DNA of 64,000 nt from assembly GCA_021613375.1 (NCBI GenBank), contig CM038708.1, positions 29,535,559 through 29,599,558 of the forward strand, given 5' to 3'. This stretch comes from Megaleporinus macrocephalus (Eukaryota > Chordata > Actinopteri > Characiformes > Anostomidae). The notes under the pieces are model-generated. The model did not search any database. It was given only the letters and a program-made list of their open reading frames with translations, and had not been told where the DNA came from. Shown here one piece after another: positions 12,561 through 25,700 of the stretch. A program made the position numbers and the translations under genes. The stretch's first letter is position 1. Each line of letters starts with the position of its first letter.

Positions 12561-13739
12561 GATTATTCTTGTAGTTTGTAGTGTAGTTTGGTTAGTCAGT
12601 TTTTGTTAATCTCACACCAAACAGGCCTGTTGCAACATCCTGTAATAAAATCCTGTCCGCTAAACGTGCTAAATTCCTCTGTTGTGTGCTCGCATATATT
12701 ACACAGCTTAAAGATTACAATTTCAATTTTGGTTATTTTCACAGAAACAATGGCTAATCAATTGAGCACCTTGAGCAGGTGGCAGAATATATTGCTGAGG
12801 AGTCTTACTGGTGGCGACTGCCAGCCATTAGGAGATCCGCCGCTATGAGGATGAGGACGCACTTCTCTTTTTCTTTGCTCTGGAATCTTAGTGAAGAAGA
12901 TGCAGCTGTGAGGGAGGACTGGCCGCATGTGTGGGCGAAGCATAACTTGTCTTATATTGTGTAAGTGCAGTGCTACTCACATTAGTCAATCATAAGCAAA
13001 AATAAATAAATAATCATAAGCTGCTTTTCAGCTGTAAATAGTCCAGCATTGTTTGAGTAGAGGGTGAACGCAGAGGGAAACATAAGCTCTAAGGCGTTTC
13101 CAAGTTTTACCTGGAAATATTTGGTCATTTATGTGTACTGAATTGAATTCCAAAACAATATCATGACATTTTACATACACAGTAGATGTAGTCCAGTGAT
13201 AAACAAACACATACAGAAGCATGTGGGCCATAGCTTTAATAGAACTGCACGTGTTCAACATTTAGCATCCACTTGTACCATTAAAGTAAAATTATATTTT
13301 TTAAGTATCTAACTTCTCATGAATTGCTCATTATGGGTATCCAGACTGGTATTTGTATTAAATGTATTTTCATAGCACAAATTTCACATACTTGAAAAAA
13401 GTGATTTGTTGTATGTCAAGTTGCACCAGAGCTATGTTCTTCAGGACTGAGATTGGACCTATCACAGTCCAGCATGCTAAAATATTAGTTAGTGAACTGT
13501 GAGAGGCTCCATGAAGCCTAAACCCTTTTATACACAGCCCTGCAGGTTTTCTTTATTTTTTAATTGTTGCATTTTAGATTTTAGGGATATTTTCAAGTAA
13601 CCAACAGTAAGATATACATGTTCATAAGCATTTCTTTTATGCCTGCTATAGCATGCTGTGCTGGTTCAGGTAATCTAACATGCTTGTTCATGGAAATTGT
13701 CCGGGTATTGTTAGTGGAAATGCTGGGTAAAGTGCTGTC
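12561..13739. other. Intergenic DNA, nothing recognised
   Basis: AT-rich sequence of about 1.2 kb between repeat family B and the LINE. Open frames are short and overlap on both strands. I see no splice-supported exon, RNA gene or transposon end. Confidence 0.5.
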
Positions 13740-16682
13740 ACACTGTTGGTGAACACCTAGTGGCCGGGCTTTCACCCATGGGGCCCAGTCGGCCTTAGCC
13801 CGAAGGAGATACATGGGTCCACCCTCCCATGGGCCACCACCTGTAGGAGGGGGAATGAGGGTCCGGTGCTATGTGGATCGGGAGGCAGTCGAAGGCGAAG
13901 GCCTAGGCGCTTCAATCCTCAGTTACTGAAACTGGCTCTGGGTACATGGAATGTAACCTCTCTGGTGGGAAAAGAGCCTGAGCTGGTGTGTGAGGTTGAG
14001 AGGTACCAGCTAGATATAGTTGGGCTCACCTCAACACACAGTGTGGGCTCTGGAACCAATATCCTTGAGAGGGGCTGAACCTTGTTTCACTCTGGAGTTG
14101 CCCAGCTTGAGAGGCGTCGGGCAGGAGTGGGCTTGTTGGTAGCCCCCTGGCTGGACACCTGTATATTGGGGTTCTCTCCAGTGGATGAGAGGGTACTTTC
14201 CCTGAGACTTCGGGTTGGGGAACGGGCTCTAACTGTTGTCTGCGCTTATGCGCCAAACAGCAGCACAGAGTAGAGGGAGTGCTGGAAAGTGCCCCTACTG
14301 GGCACTCTTTTGTTCTGCTGGGGGACTTCAGTGCTCACATGGGCAATGACAGTGAAACCAGGAGTGGAGTGATTGGGAGGAACGGCCTCTCTGATCTGAA
14401 ACCAAGTGGTGTTCTGTTATTGGACTTCTGTGCTCATCACCGTTTGTCCATAATGAACACCATGTTCGAGCACAAGGGGGTCCATAAGTGCACATGGCAC
14501 CAGGACGACCTAGGCCACAGTTCACTGATTGACTTTATAGTCGTGTCATCTGACTTGCGGCCATGTGTCTTGGTCACTCGGGCAAAGAGAGGAGCTGAGC
14601 TGTCAACGGATCAGATGGCAGGGGAGGATGCCAGACCGATGTGGCAAGCCCAAATGGATAGTGAGTGTTTGCTCGGAACGTTTGGTAGAGGAACCTGTCA
14701 GAAAGATCTTCAACTCCCACCTCCAGCAGGGCTTCGACCTCATCCCGGGGGAGGCTGGGGACATTAAGTCCTAATAGGCCATGTTCTGTACCTCCATTGT
14801 CGAGGCGGCGGGCCAAAGCTGTGGCCGCAAGGTTGTTGGTGCCTGTCGTGGTGGCAATCCCCAAACCCGGTGGTTGACACCTTGGGTAAGGGAGGTTGTT
14901 AAGCTGAAGAAAGAGTCCTATCGGGCCTTGCTAGCTTGTGGGACTCCAGAGGCAGCTGATGGGTACCAGCGTGCCAAGCGGGCTGCGGCTGTGACCGTTG
15001 CGGAGTCAAAAAAAAGGGTGTGGGAGGAGTTCAGTGAGGCTATGGAAAATGACTTTCGGTTGGCCCCAAGAATATTCTGGCAAACTGTTAGGCGACTTAG
15101 GCGTGGAAAGCAGCTCTTCACAGACACCGTGTATAGTGAGGGTGGGGAGCTGTTGACCTCGACCAGGGAGGTTGTTGGGCGGTGGAAGGAATACTTCGAG
15201 GATCTCCTCAATCCCACCAACACGCCTTCCGTAGAGGAAGCAGAACATTGGGACTCGAGGGCTCGTCTATCACTCGGGCTGAAGTAGCCAGGGTAGTCAA
15301 AAAACTACTTGGTGGCAGGGCTCCAGGTGTGGACGAGATCCGTTCAGAGTTCAAGGTTCTGGATGACACGGCTGTCTTGGCTGACATGCCTCTGTAACAT
15401 TGTGTGGGCATTGGAGGCAGTGCCCCTGGATTGGCAGACTGGGGTGGTGGTCCCCCTTTTCAAGAAGGGGGACTGGAGGGTGTGTTCCAACTACAGGGGA
15501 ATCACTGTAAGGCCTCCCTGGTAAGGTCTATGCAGGGGTACTGGAGAAGAGAGTCCGGCAGATGGTTGAATCTCAGATCCAGTACACATGCTTTGTGGAC
15601 CTGGAGAAGGCTTTCGACCATGTCAATCGGGATACCCTGTGGGGGGTGCTCCAGGAATATGGAATATAGAGGGATCATTATTATGGGCCGTTCGGTCCCA
15701 ATATGAACGGAGCAGGAGCTTGGTTCGCATTGCCGGTAATAAGACAGAATGGTTTTCAGCGAGGGTTGGACTCCGTCAGGGCTGCCCACTATCACCGGTC
15801 CTGCGCATAATTTTTTTGGACAGGATTTCTCGGCGCAGCCAGAGGACGGTGGGTGTGCAGTTTGGTTGCCTCTGGATTCCATCTCTGCTTTTTGCAGATG
15901 ATGTGGTCCTGCCGGCATCATCGAACTGTGACCTCCAGCTCTTGCTGGATCAGTTTGCAGTGTGAAGCGCTGGGATGAAAATCAGCACCTCCAAATCCGT
16001 GACCATGGTCCTCAGTCGGAAAAGAGTGGAGTGCCTTCTCCAGGTTGGAAATGATCTCCTGCCTCAAGTGGAGGAGTTTAAGTATCTTGGGGTCTTGTTC
16101 ATGAGTGAGGGAAGGATAAAGCGGGAGGTTTGACAAGTGGATTGGTGCAGTGCCTGCAGTGATGAGGGCTCTGTACCGGTCTGTCCTGGTGAAGAGAGAG
16201 CTGAGCCAGAAGGCAAAGCTTTGATTTACTGGTCAATCTATGTTCCTACTCTCACCTGTGGTCTCGAGCTCTGGATAGTGACCAAAAGGAACGAGATCGC
16301 GAATACAAGCTGCCGAAATGAGTTTTCTTGGTGTGGTGTTGGGTTTCACCCTTAGAGATAGGGTGAGGAGCTCGATTATATGTAGGAGGCTCAGAGTCAA
16401 CTCCTCCAGCTGGGGTGGTTCGGGCATCTGGTTAGGATGCCTTCTGGACGCCTCCCTGTAGAGGTGTTCCGGACATGTCCGATCTAGAGGAGAGCCCGGG
16501 GAAGACCCAGGACACGCTGGAAGGATTATATCTCTCAGCTGGCCTGGGAACGCCTCGGTATCCCCCCGGAGGAGCTAGAGGAGGTGGCTGGGGAGAGGGA
16601 AGTCTGAGATTCTCTGTTTAGACTGCTGCCCCCGCAACCCGGATCCCCGGAAAAGCGGTAGACAATGGATGGATGGATGGAT
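13740..16682 (+). mobile_element. RTE-clade (Rex3-like) non-LTR retrotransposon, decayed
   Basis: A GC-rich block of about 2.9 kb in AT-rich surroundings. An endonuclease domain is readable from about 13930 (LALGTWNVTSLVGKEPE; YAPNSS; LLGDFSAHMGND; SSLIDFIVVSSDL). A linker and a reverse-transcriptase domain follow (GLRQGCPLSPVL about 15770; the FADD active site about 15891), then a C-terminal region. Several frame changes, in-frame stops (for example about 14270 and 14775) and small deletions make it non-functional. The 3' end is a short tail of tandem GATG repeats (16664-16680), as described for Rex3 elements. The name Rex3-like rests on that tail and the domain wording; another RTE subfamily is possible. 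Confidence 0.88.
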
Positions 16683-17100
16683 ATTTCACTTTATGTATTA
16701 TGTGTTTCACACTATTCATTTTGTATTCATAATACATTTGCAGCATTTAATTTTATTTTTTTTTGGCTGTTTGACATTGTGAACTCATGCTGAGGACAGG
16801 TACACACTCATAACTACACTTTATAAACAGATACTTCAAATATTTAAATATTTTAATATTTTAATATTCATATTTTTATTTTAAAGTATTTTAATTATTT
16901 AAGTATTTTAATTTTAAGTATTTTAATTATTATTAATATCTTTATTTTTAATGCACAGAAGACTTTTTTTTTTAAGTAGGGCATGCTTTGACCCTCAAGA
17001 ATCAGCACATTATTGTTATAATAATAATTATTATTATTCAGCCAACCGGAAGAGAAAGAAAGGAAGTCAGTTGAGACAATCACTCTTATTAGGAACAATT
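16683..17100. other. AT-rich intergenic DNA
   Basis: Very AT-rich stretch with runs such as atttaaatattttaatatt and an att/ata block near 17010-17040. It separates the LINE from the lectin gene 1 promoter. No gene seen. Confidence 0.6.
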
Positions 17101-17108
17101 ACTATCTA

Positions 17109-17256
17109 ATGTGTTTCACTGCATACAATTATTCAAACACAACCTCAACCAGCACCACCCAAAACATTTTATTCAAATTCATGGCACATTATTTAAATAG
17201 CTTCCCGGTACGTCTGGCTGATTCTCTTTCTTTCCTCATTTTGGAGACTATAAAAG
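17109..17256 (+). promoter_or_regulatory. Lectin gene 1 proximal promoter with TATA box
   Basis: TATAAAA at 17249-17255 sits about 85 bp before a conserved leader exon. The block shares long stretches with the promoter of lectin gene 2: caattattcaaa, aacattttattcaaatt, tatttaaatag, ttcccggtac, cattttggaga. Such conservation between duplicated genes outside coding sequence suggests retained regulatory function or recent duplication. Confidence 0.65.
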
Positions 17257-17279
17257 AAGCTCATCTGAACACAAGACGA

Positions 17280-17334
17280 ACATACAGAGACAACAGGGGG
17301 GTTGTGGCACATCCGTATTTCTTTCAGCTAACAG
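17280..17334 (+). other. Lectin gene 1 non-coding leader exon (5' UTR)
   Basis: The start is inferred as about 25-30 bp downstream of the TATA box. The 3' boundary is the donor gttagt at 17335, after ctttcagctaacag. The equivalent boundary in gene 2 is at 37815. It contains no ATG continuing into the coding exons. Confidence 0.55.
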
Positions 17335-19697
17335 GTTAGTGTAAAGATTCTTCCTTTATTCTCGAACATGAACAGCAACCAAGTAACTAAACCAAAACCT
17401 CCCATCACCGTGAAGAGTGACTTTAATATATTCATCAGCTTGTAACGAGACATTACCTAACAGTTTTTATGCAAAACAAAGAAATTCACTGGCAGAACTT
17501 CACAGCAGCCTTTTGGATTCCTATGAACACAATAACATATTTAAATTAATATACTACATTTCTATTTTCTTAATGTGAAATTAGTGTTAGTGGGTGAGTT
17601 CTATTACTTCTTTTTAATGACTGGTTATCAAACCTTCCTATATTATCAGCAGCATGTGGGCGTATCACCAGAAATCCACAGTCTACTTAGTAGAAACTCT
17701 CATACAGATGAAACTAAATTTGTTGATCCATAGTTATGGTGATGAAGCTGAAACCGTTTTTTTCCACCAGCACTGATTCCCTTTGCTAATGCATGTACAA
17801 CTTTCCAAACAATGAGCTTGTCAGCTTTCTGCTCTGGTCAATGAATGTAGCCTACATATAGCATACCTGATAACTACATAGCCCTAGATCTATACGTTTA
17901 TTCTAACTACATATGACATTTAACTATAAAATCAAATCTCTCACTACATAAAACCTTTAGTTGTAATAATGAAGAACAACAAACAGAATGAGAGATACAT
18001 GATAGGAGACCAATAAAGCAATAAGTAGCTTGGGACAACCTAACAGATTATATGACCTATGGCAGAGGTGAAATATAGATTGCACTTATTTGCTCTTTGT
18101 TGACCAAAGCCACAAAGAGGTTGTCAATTACAGCCGGAATTAGAGACACGAGGTGACTATATTGTTGTGTTGGTGTAGAATAACATGCTGGGGAGGTCAT
18201 GATTATTCTGCTCCTTTATTAAACATCAGGCAGAAAGTACAAACTCATGGGGGCTTTACCACTTTCCTCTTTAAAAAAAAAAACAACATTGTACAACTTG
18301 GTAGCGTTCCCTGCACTGAATGAATCACGCAGTCCTTCTAAAGTCTATTTACTATAATTAGAAAGAAGAAGGCTTCATTACATGAGTTACCAATACGATT
18401 TTAGGTGCTGGCCAAAAACTGCAAACTTAAATTCAACTGCAACAGATTTTCCTAATCATGCCTTGACATTAATTCAACTGTATTGAAACTCTCAACAACT
18501 ACTGAAAACAGAATGCAGCTCCAATGTTCAACCTCTTTTCCAAAACAGTTAGAAAATACAAATACAACACAGAATGCGGCGATGAATGCTCAGTGAACGT
18601 GCACTGCCTGATTAATGAAGGTGAAAGTCAACTCAAAGTGTTTCTGAATCAAACGCAACGCTTGCTTTAGGAAGATCCTGCAGTCATGCTGCACCAACAT
18701 TGAGGAAGGTAAGCTTAATATTTTACAGGGTTAAGGTTAAGAAGATGTACATAATTCACTGGCAGTCAGGCAGCCTTTCTCTAACACAGACACTATCTGG
18801 CAACCGCAAATGACAGCTAGTGTAAACTCATACTTTTTGTGATATCATGCTATGAAGAAAAGAAAGGCTAGCTGTGACTTGTCTGCTTCACCGGAGCTTC
18901 ATATCCAAGCCAGTTCTCTGGGTAAGGAGGTTCTGGTGTTAGTTTATCCTCCACACAATGGTAAACGCAGACTCTTGGGGTAAAGGTTTTAGCGTTTTCA
19001 ACCATAGACGCAGATGGATTTTTGAATGGGGGTAAGTTATATGGTTCCCAACAGCCTTCTGATCATTTACTGGTGTATTTGTAACACTGCTGTTTAAGCC
19101 AATGCTCTTCTTCTGCTCCTATGGAGCCCCTAACTGAGCATACTGTACTAATCATATTGTATATTTATCACTGCTCTGGTAATAAAATCTAATAATAGAT
19201 CCGTCACACCGAGTTGGTTGCTCCCTTGATGTCATTGAAAATAGCATAATGTCGCTCTCCAAAGAAAAACTTCAATTTTCAAAATTTCCATTTTTATAAA
19301 TTTTTATTTTTCTCTATTATTTGAACACCACAGCTGATCTTCATATCACATGAACATTTCATAATGAATGGACCAATAGAAATGCTCCAAAATAGGTTGG
19401 AAGGATGGTATGCTTCCATTGACTTATTTTGAAAGTAAATACGTTTTTATTCTATCCTGTAAAGTTGTGTTTTCGGACAGTATATAGTGTTTTTGTTAGA
19501 AACACTGTTGTTTTAGGAAAAAGAAGTTTATGTAAAAGTCACATCTTAATGTTTTTAATATTGATTCAGAGTCCAGAGAGAATCCTGATGCATCTAGGAA
19601 TCAAATATTTTTTTTCCATAACTTGCCTACCAGAGGTGAGCCATATAAAACAACTAACCAAACTATGTTTTTCTGTGTTTACTCAACTTCTCTTTAG
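17335..19697 (+). other. Lectin gene 1 intron 1 (2.4 kb)
   Basis: Intron between the leader exon and the signal-peptide exon. It carries a reverse-oriented copy of MITE family A near its 3' end. The remainder is AT-rich with no recognised gene or RNA. The corresponding gene 2 intron is only about 340 bp, so this one has been enlarged or the other shortened. Confidence 0.6.
19247..19490 (-). mobile_element. MITE family A, copy 2 (reverse, decayed)
   Basis: Left end tgtcgctctccaaagaaa. The interior aatggaccaatagaaatgct is the reverse complement of the family interior, and the right end is tttcggacag. Same family as 10280-10485, 21990-22183 and 26118-26373. Confidence 0.65.
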
Positions 19698-19714
19698 ATA
19701 AAGTTTCAACCAAG

Positions 19715-21069
19715 ATGTTATTTTTGCTGCTTTCAGGTCAGTAAAATGTACATGTACAATTAAGTCCATAAATATTTGGAAGTTGACAAACATTATTGTT
19801 ACTTTTAGTTGTTTGGCTTTAAATTCACACTATTACACATGAATCAGACGAGCGGTAAAGGAATTACCACCAATTTTTTCATGCCCTCCTCAGTTTTATG
19901 GGCTCAGACGTAATTGGAAAAATGAACATTATCATATATTAAATGTTATTTTTAATACTTTGATGCAAATCCTTTACCATCAATGACCGCCCAAAGTCAT
20001 CACAAGACATCACAAGACACCGGATTTCTTCCCTGGTGGTGCTTTTACTGTAGCCGTCTTCGGTTCCTGCTTGTTCTCAGATGTTTTACCTTCAGTTTTG
20101 CCTGTGAAAGTGAAACACAGTGAATAAGGTCATGTGACTTGCAGAACATTCTTCTTCTTTGCCTTACAAAAGTCTTGGTTTGCTTTGGCAGCCTGCTTTA
20201 GGTCAGTGATTATTTGCACTGTAAAGCACTGTTGAAGCATTTGTTTAAATTTAAGCAAATTATACAGCCTAATACACTGTTTCTGACGTGACTATATCAT
20301 GAATAAATACAAGGGAACCAGTACCACTGGCAGACATACATACCCACACCATAGCGCTGCCTCCAGATGAGCTGGTATGCCTTGGATTATCTGGATTATT
20401 ATATTGGAGCAGATCCTTCCCTTCTCTATACTCTTCTCTTCCCATTATTCTGCTACAAGTTGATCTTTGGAAGGTGCCTCCCAGGAAGGTGTTCTTGCTT
20501 TGGCCAACTATTGTAAAGGGATTTTCACCATCAGAGAAAGATTTCTTTTGCAATCTACTGCAGTTGTTTTCCCTCATATATTGCTCGCTCATGTGTCTGA
20601 GTGACCAGCGTGTTCTTTCTTTTGTAGAATGTCCCAAATAATCGATTGGCCACGTTTTTGCTAACTCTCTGAAGGGTTTGTGAATTTTCAGTCTAGTGGT
20701 GCCATGAAGCAGCGGAGCAGTCAACTATTCAATTACTCTGGAGCCTTTAAAAATTGGGTGCTATGTGTGAAACTCCTATTCTATACAGTTCTGTTAAAGC
20801 CACCAAGTTTTTTCTACTGTCATGCAATATCTTCTCATATCACATCTGTTTGTTAAAGCTGTGGTCTGAACTACATGTTCTGAACACAGGACAGTCTATC
20901 AGAACTGAGTTTAGGGTTTATATGCAGTATAATGTGAGTATTTTTTCTTGCAGGACTCTTCACTCTTCCCCTCACACTCAGTAGTAAGTTCATTTTATTT
21001 TCATTCTAGTGAATATATGATATAACAATTGAATAACATTTCTCATTACATAAAATCATGATGTTACAA

Positions 21070-21104
<35 letters not shown>

Positions 21105-22667
21105 ATAATAATAATATTAATAATAATAATAATAATGCAATTTCTCTCTTATCACTAGAGAAATAAGAATATGTGTAAATACTATTTTATTCACAAATTC
21201 ATTTGATTATAAAAAAAATAGAAAAAAATAATTTGTGTAGATTTCCATGAAATCACTTTGACAGTGTTGGCAATAAGAGAGAAGGAGTTTGTTTCCAGTG
21301 CAGCATCAGAAATGCACTTATCAAGCTTAGGCCATTTACTTATATGAGATTAAAAATTCCAAGGACCATCGCTTTGATTTCCTCATCACTTGATTTCACC
21401 ATCACTTGCATGCTTGATTTTTAAAATTACGCCCCATTGTATGCAATTCAGCATGCTGCAAACTAAGTAGAATGCCACTTAGTAAAACATGTTTTTTGCC
21501 TGACTAAAATTTTGCATCTACAACATTCTCCAGAATTATTGGCATCCTTGAATTTATTATATCATGCCAGTCAAAATCCATGTTCCAGTCCCTGTTACTA
21601 ACACCTCTCCAGTTCCTGTCACTGTTTAGTCACCCACCTTTGGTCCCGTTACATTCCAGCTTTCTGCCTCCAGTTCTGTCTCTGTCCAGTCATCTGACTC
21701 TAGTTCTCTCTGAAGGCATGTAGAAATCAAATACATTAAATATAAATCTTGTCAATATAAAATAGCTTGTTTCTGTAAGACCTGGGACATGTTCCTTGAG
21801 AAGGATGTTGTGAAATAAGATCAGGACTAGTCCAAAGATGCATGTCCAAACTATCCCACACGACGTGCTGGCAGTTGCACTGTAAACAGGAATTAGTTGA
21901 CTTTACTTTAAAAATGTATGTAAACATATTGCTTAAGAAAAAGTACAATTACTTAGCAGGTTCGACATTAAATAACTGTATATATTGTCGCAGCATTTAT
22001 AGTTTTTTCTGCATCCTTTGAACACGATAGCTAATCTTTACATTGTGTATAAATTTTATGATGAATGGAAATGCTCCAAAACAGCTCAAGAAAAATTCTG
22101 GTTCCATTAACTTGAAAGTAAAGCCAATTTTTGTCTTGTCCTGTAAACTTACCATTTGTAGATTTTTTTGGACAGTGACGATACACAGTTTAACTTAAAA
22201 AGCGCAATAATTAGAAATGGTTTCCACTGAACTGGCAGTATTCTATTTAAATCCTACTTATTCTTTAAATCAAATATTATATTGGCATCCATTAAAAAAC
22301 TCAACTATATTAAATGGCTTATTTGAGATTAGATTCCTTGTTTCTGGAAATTCTAATGGTTTAGTGCATATTTGCCATTCTGTTAGAATTCACAGTGGTA
22401 GGCTGAGCTGATAAGCCTGAACATAGTGACATCAACATAGTGAGAATAACAAAAACATGCAAAAGGTAAAGGTAAACCAAATACTAAACCAGCTTTGACT
22501 GAATCTCATCAGTGACACTGTGTTTAGTTTTGAGTCATTATTGCAGTTTTGAATTGTGTATGTAAAATAAGTGTAATTTCATTTAATCATTTGCATAAAG
22601 ATGTAACTGCTTTGAGCAAGTCTGCGTTGGGCAGAGAAGACACTTGTGGGTGCTCTCACCTCTTCCA

Positions 22668-22702
<35 letters not shown>

Positions 22703-25700
22703 TCACTCTTATAAACAAATGAACTAACAAAATTTAGTCCACTGATTTTATATCTTTAAGCTTTTATCTTAGTTAAGACTTTGCGTGTGAGGTCTTGCGT
22801 GTTTATGTGAACATGCTGATCTGCTGAGATTATTTCTTCTATTCTTTTATTTATGTTTCCTTTTTTACATTTCATGTTTTCTAACTTTTCTTGCTGTCAA
22901 AATAAAGAAAATGACCAGTTTAGAGTATAAGTGTAACAAAAGGCGGCGTGACGTATGTTAGAAATTCAGCATTTACGAGTCAGAAGTCAGGAAACCTTCA
23001 GCGTAGACTTGAGTTTATTGACACACAAGAAATGTGGGTACAGCTCAGTCGAGCATAGCCAGTTTGTTAGCAGTCGGGAAGCAGTCTTAATCACTTGCAT
23101 GCAGAATCACACACACGGGCACATCTTCTTAGGTCATCATCTGTGGCTGGTTCAGTTTCTAGAAGTCCAGTCCATCTCTGACTCTGTCGAACCCATCAAC
23201 TCTAGTTTTAGTAGAAGGTAAGAAAAGGGTCAAATGGAAGAAGGGAGTTTGGGGTGTCAACATTAAGGGAGTTTGGTATGTTGCCACCTTGGAGTGTGAT
23301 TGGTAGCAGGCAGGAGACACATGGTCATTTAAATACACACAAAGGAGAGGGAGTGATCAACTCTCTGCAGAGAGAGGGTATGAGATGGTAATGGCAAAAA
23401 GTCCATTTGGTCTCCAATTCAACTCTGAACACTAACGGGAAATCAAATGTAGCTCTAATATGCAGTATACCCCCCTTTATACAATGGGAGGCTGGGCAAA
23501 ATGTAAATAAAAAATTGCTTTACAAATATTTTAATTAACAATAGCACAAGGGGAAGATACCAAATGCTAAAAGTAAGGAATTTTATTGCTTTCTGAAAAA
23601 TGTATGCCCATTTTGGATTTGATGCCTTCTTTTAACAATATCCTGTAAGCGTTTGGGAATGGATGAGACTAAATGCTGTGGTTTTGAAAGTAAAACATTT
23701 TCTATTCCTGGTTGATGAAGGATTCCATCTGATCAACAGTTTGGAGTCTCCTTTGTCATATTTCTGATTTCATAATGTGCTGAATATATATTCTATGGAT
23801 AATCAGTCTGGATAGGTTTGGACTGCAAGCAGGCCAGTGTAGCAAACCAGATTTTTTCATGCTGTGATAAAAAGCGTCGTCTGGGTGACAGCATTTGTTG
23901 CTTCAAAATCTGTAGATATTGTTCAGCATTAATAGTGCCTTCACAGTTGTGCAAGTCACTGATGCCACATGCACCCCTATACCATACCAGGATACAGTGT
24001 GTGCGTTTGCATAGCTCTGCAGGGTCCAGTCACTTTAGAATCACAAAAACATTTTGCTGACTTTGACAGAGTTTCTACTGGGACAACTGAGGTGGAAAGT
24101 GGAGGACTTCTGCACGAGATACAACCTTTTACTGCAGGCAAAGGATCATAAGGGCAGTCCCAGACCCAGCTACATCAGTTTTCTGTGAGTGTGTCCATGT
24201 AATGGATAGGACTAAAAGTATTAGGGTTATTCCCATGTGGAAACTGTTTTGTGCAGACCCCCATGGACTGTGTTACCAAATGGCAAAAGATCTATGCTTT
24301 GCTGGACCATAGATGGGTAAATACAGAGATAATCATCAGAAAATTATCATTCATAAAGTGATGCAATAAATCCCAAAAATTGAAAGAGAAGACCACACAC
24401 AGCATTTAATTCAAAAATAAACAGAAAGTAAAGGAATGAATAAAATAAAGAAATCTCATTTCAACATCTTATCACAAAAACTTATAACCTCACACGCAAA
24501 GGCTTAGCTATGACAAAAGGGAAGAGAGAAAGAGTGGCTTGGGGGGTGTCTTAACAATCTAAATACAGTTGCAATCAAAATCATTCAAGCTTTATTGTAA
24601 ATAAGGTTTATTAGCAAAATGTATAACATTTTCAGCTGCTTGCAGTAAACCAATTAAACAAGAACAAACAAAACAAAATTGAACAGCTTCAGAATGATTC
24701 AATCAATTCTAGTAGAGCACACACTTGCACATTCAAGCATCTCAAGCAAACCTGATGCAATCAAGGGCTTCATTAGTTCAATGAGGTGTGCTTTAGATAA
24801 AACACCTCAAATACCTGGAATGGCTCAGGATTTGTTGACTCCGATGTTTGACAGAATTGTCTGAATAGTTAAAAGACAAATGCACAAACGAGAAAAAAAG
24901 CACACAAAAGATAGCAAAGGCATTGAAATTTTTAGTTATGCAGTTAGAATTCAAGTTCAAAGTTAAAGGGACACTGGCTACACTAGAGATGGGGAAACCA
25001 CCAGATTCCTAAGGAGGCAGTTGGTCAAAAACTCATGAGTAACTACAAAAGATTTGCAGCAATTTTTTTCTTGGCATCAGGTACTGAGGTTTCAGTTTGC
25101 ACAGTAAGACACATACTAAACGCAGAAGGTCTCAATGCCCCAACACCAAGACATACACCTCTGCTTACCCAAAAGTACAAGACAAGCTGGCTCCAATCTG
25201 CTGAAAACCATAAAAACAAGCCACAAAAAAGTTTGAGAAGATAAAAGAAAAAGTTCTATGGAGCGATAAAACAAAACTACTGTAGAAGTTTTTGGGTCAG
25301 CTGTACATATATAGGAGGAAGAATGAAACATAAGCTAAAAAAGAACACCCTGCTTACAGGGAAGCATGCTGGTGGGGGCCCCTCTGACACTAGAAGCCTG
25401 TAGTGTGTAGAGGGCAAGAGGGATTCAATGAATAAATAAATGACTAAGAAATACTAAGAGAAAACCACAGGCCCTCTGTGAAGAAGATGAAACCAGGACA
25501 AAGATCCCAAGCATAACTCAAAGTCCACCAAGGTTTGGTTTCAGAAGAAGTCCTGGATGATTCTGGAGTGGCCATTGCACCACTTGTTATATTAGTTGTG
25601 TTGAGCTTTTTAAATGGTTCTTGTTTGATTAGGATAAGTGCAAACAGGTTGAAATAGTTTTGACTGCAACTGTACACAATTGCGGACTTATCGTTACAAA

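Noticed and set aside
13866..16355. Series of small genes in all frames
   Set aside because: They are fragments and antisense shadows of one LINE.
20269..20724. Independent 151-codon minus-strand gene
   Set aside because: It is the decayed transposase of a Tc1-type element inside a lectin intron, not a host gene.
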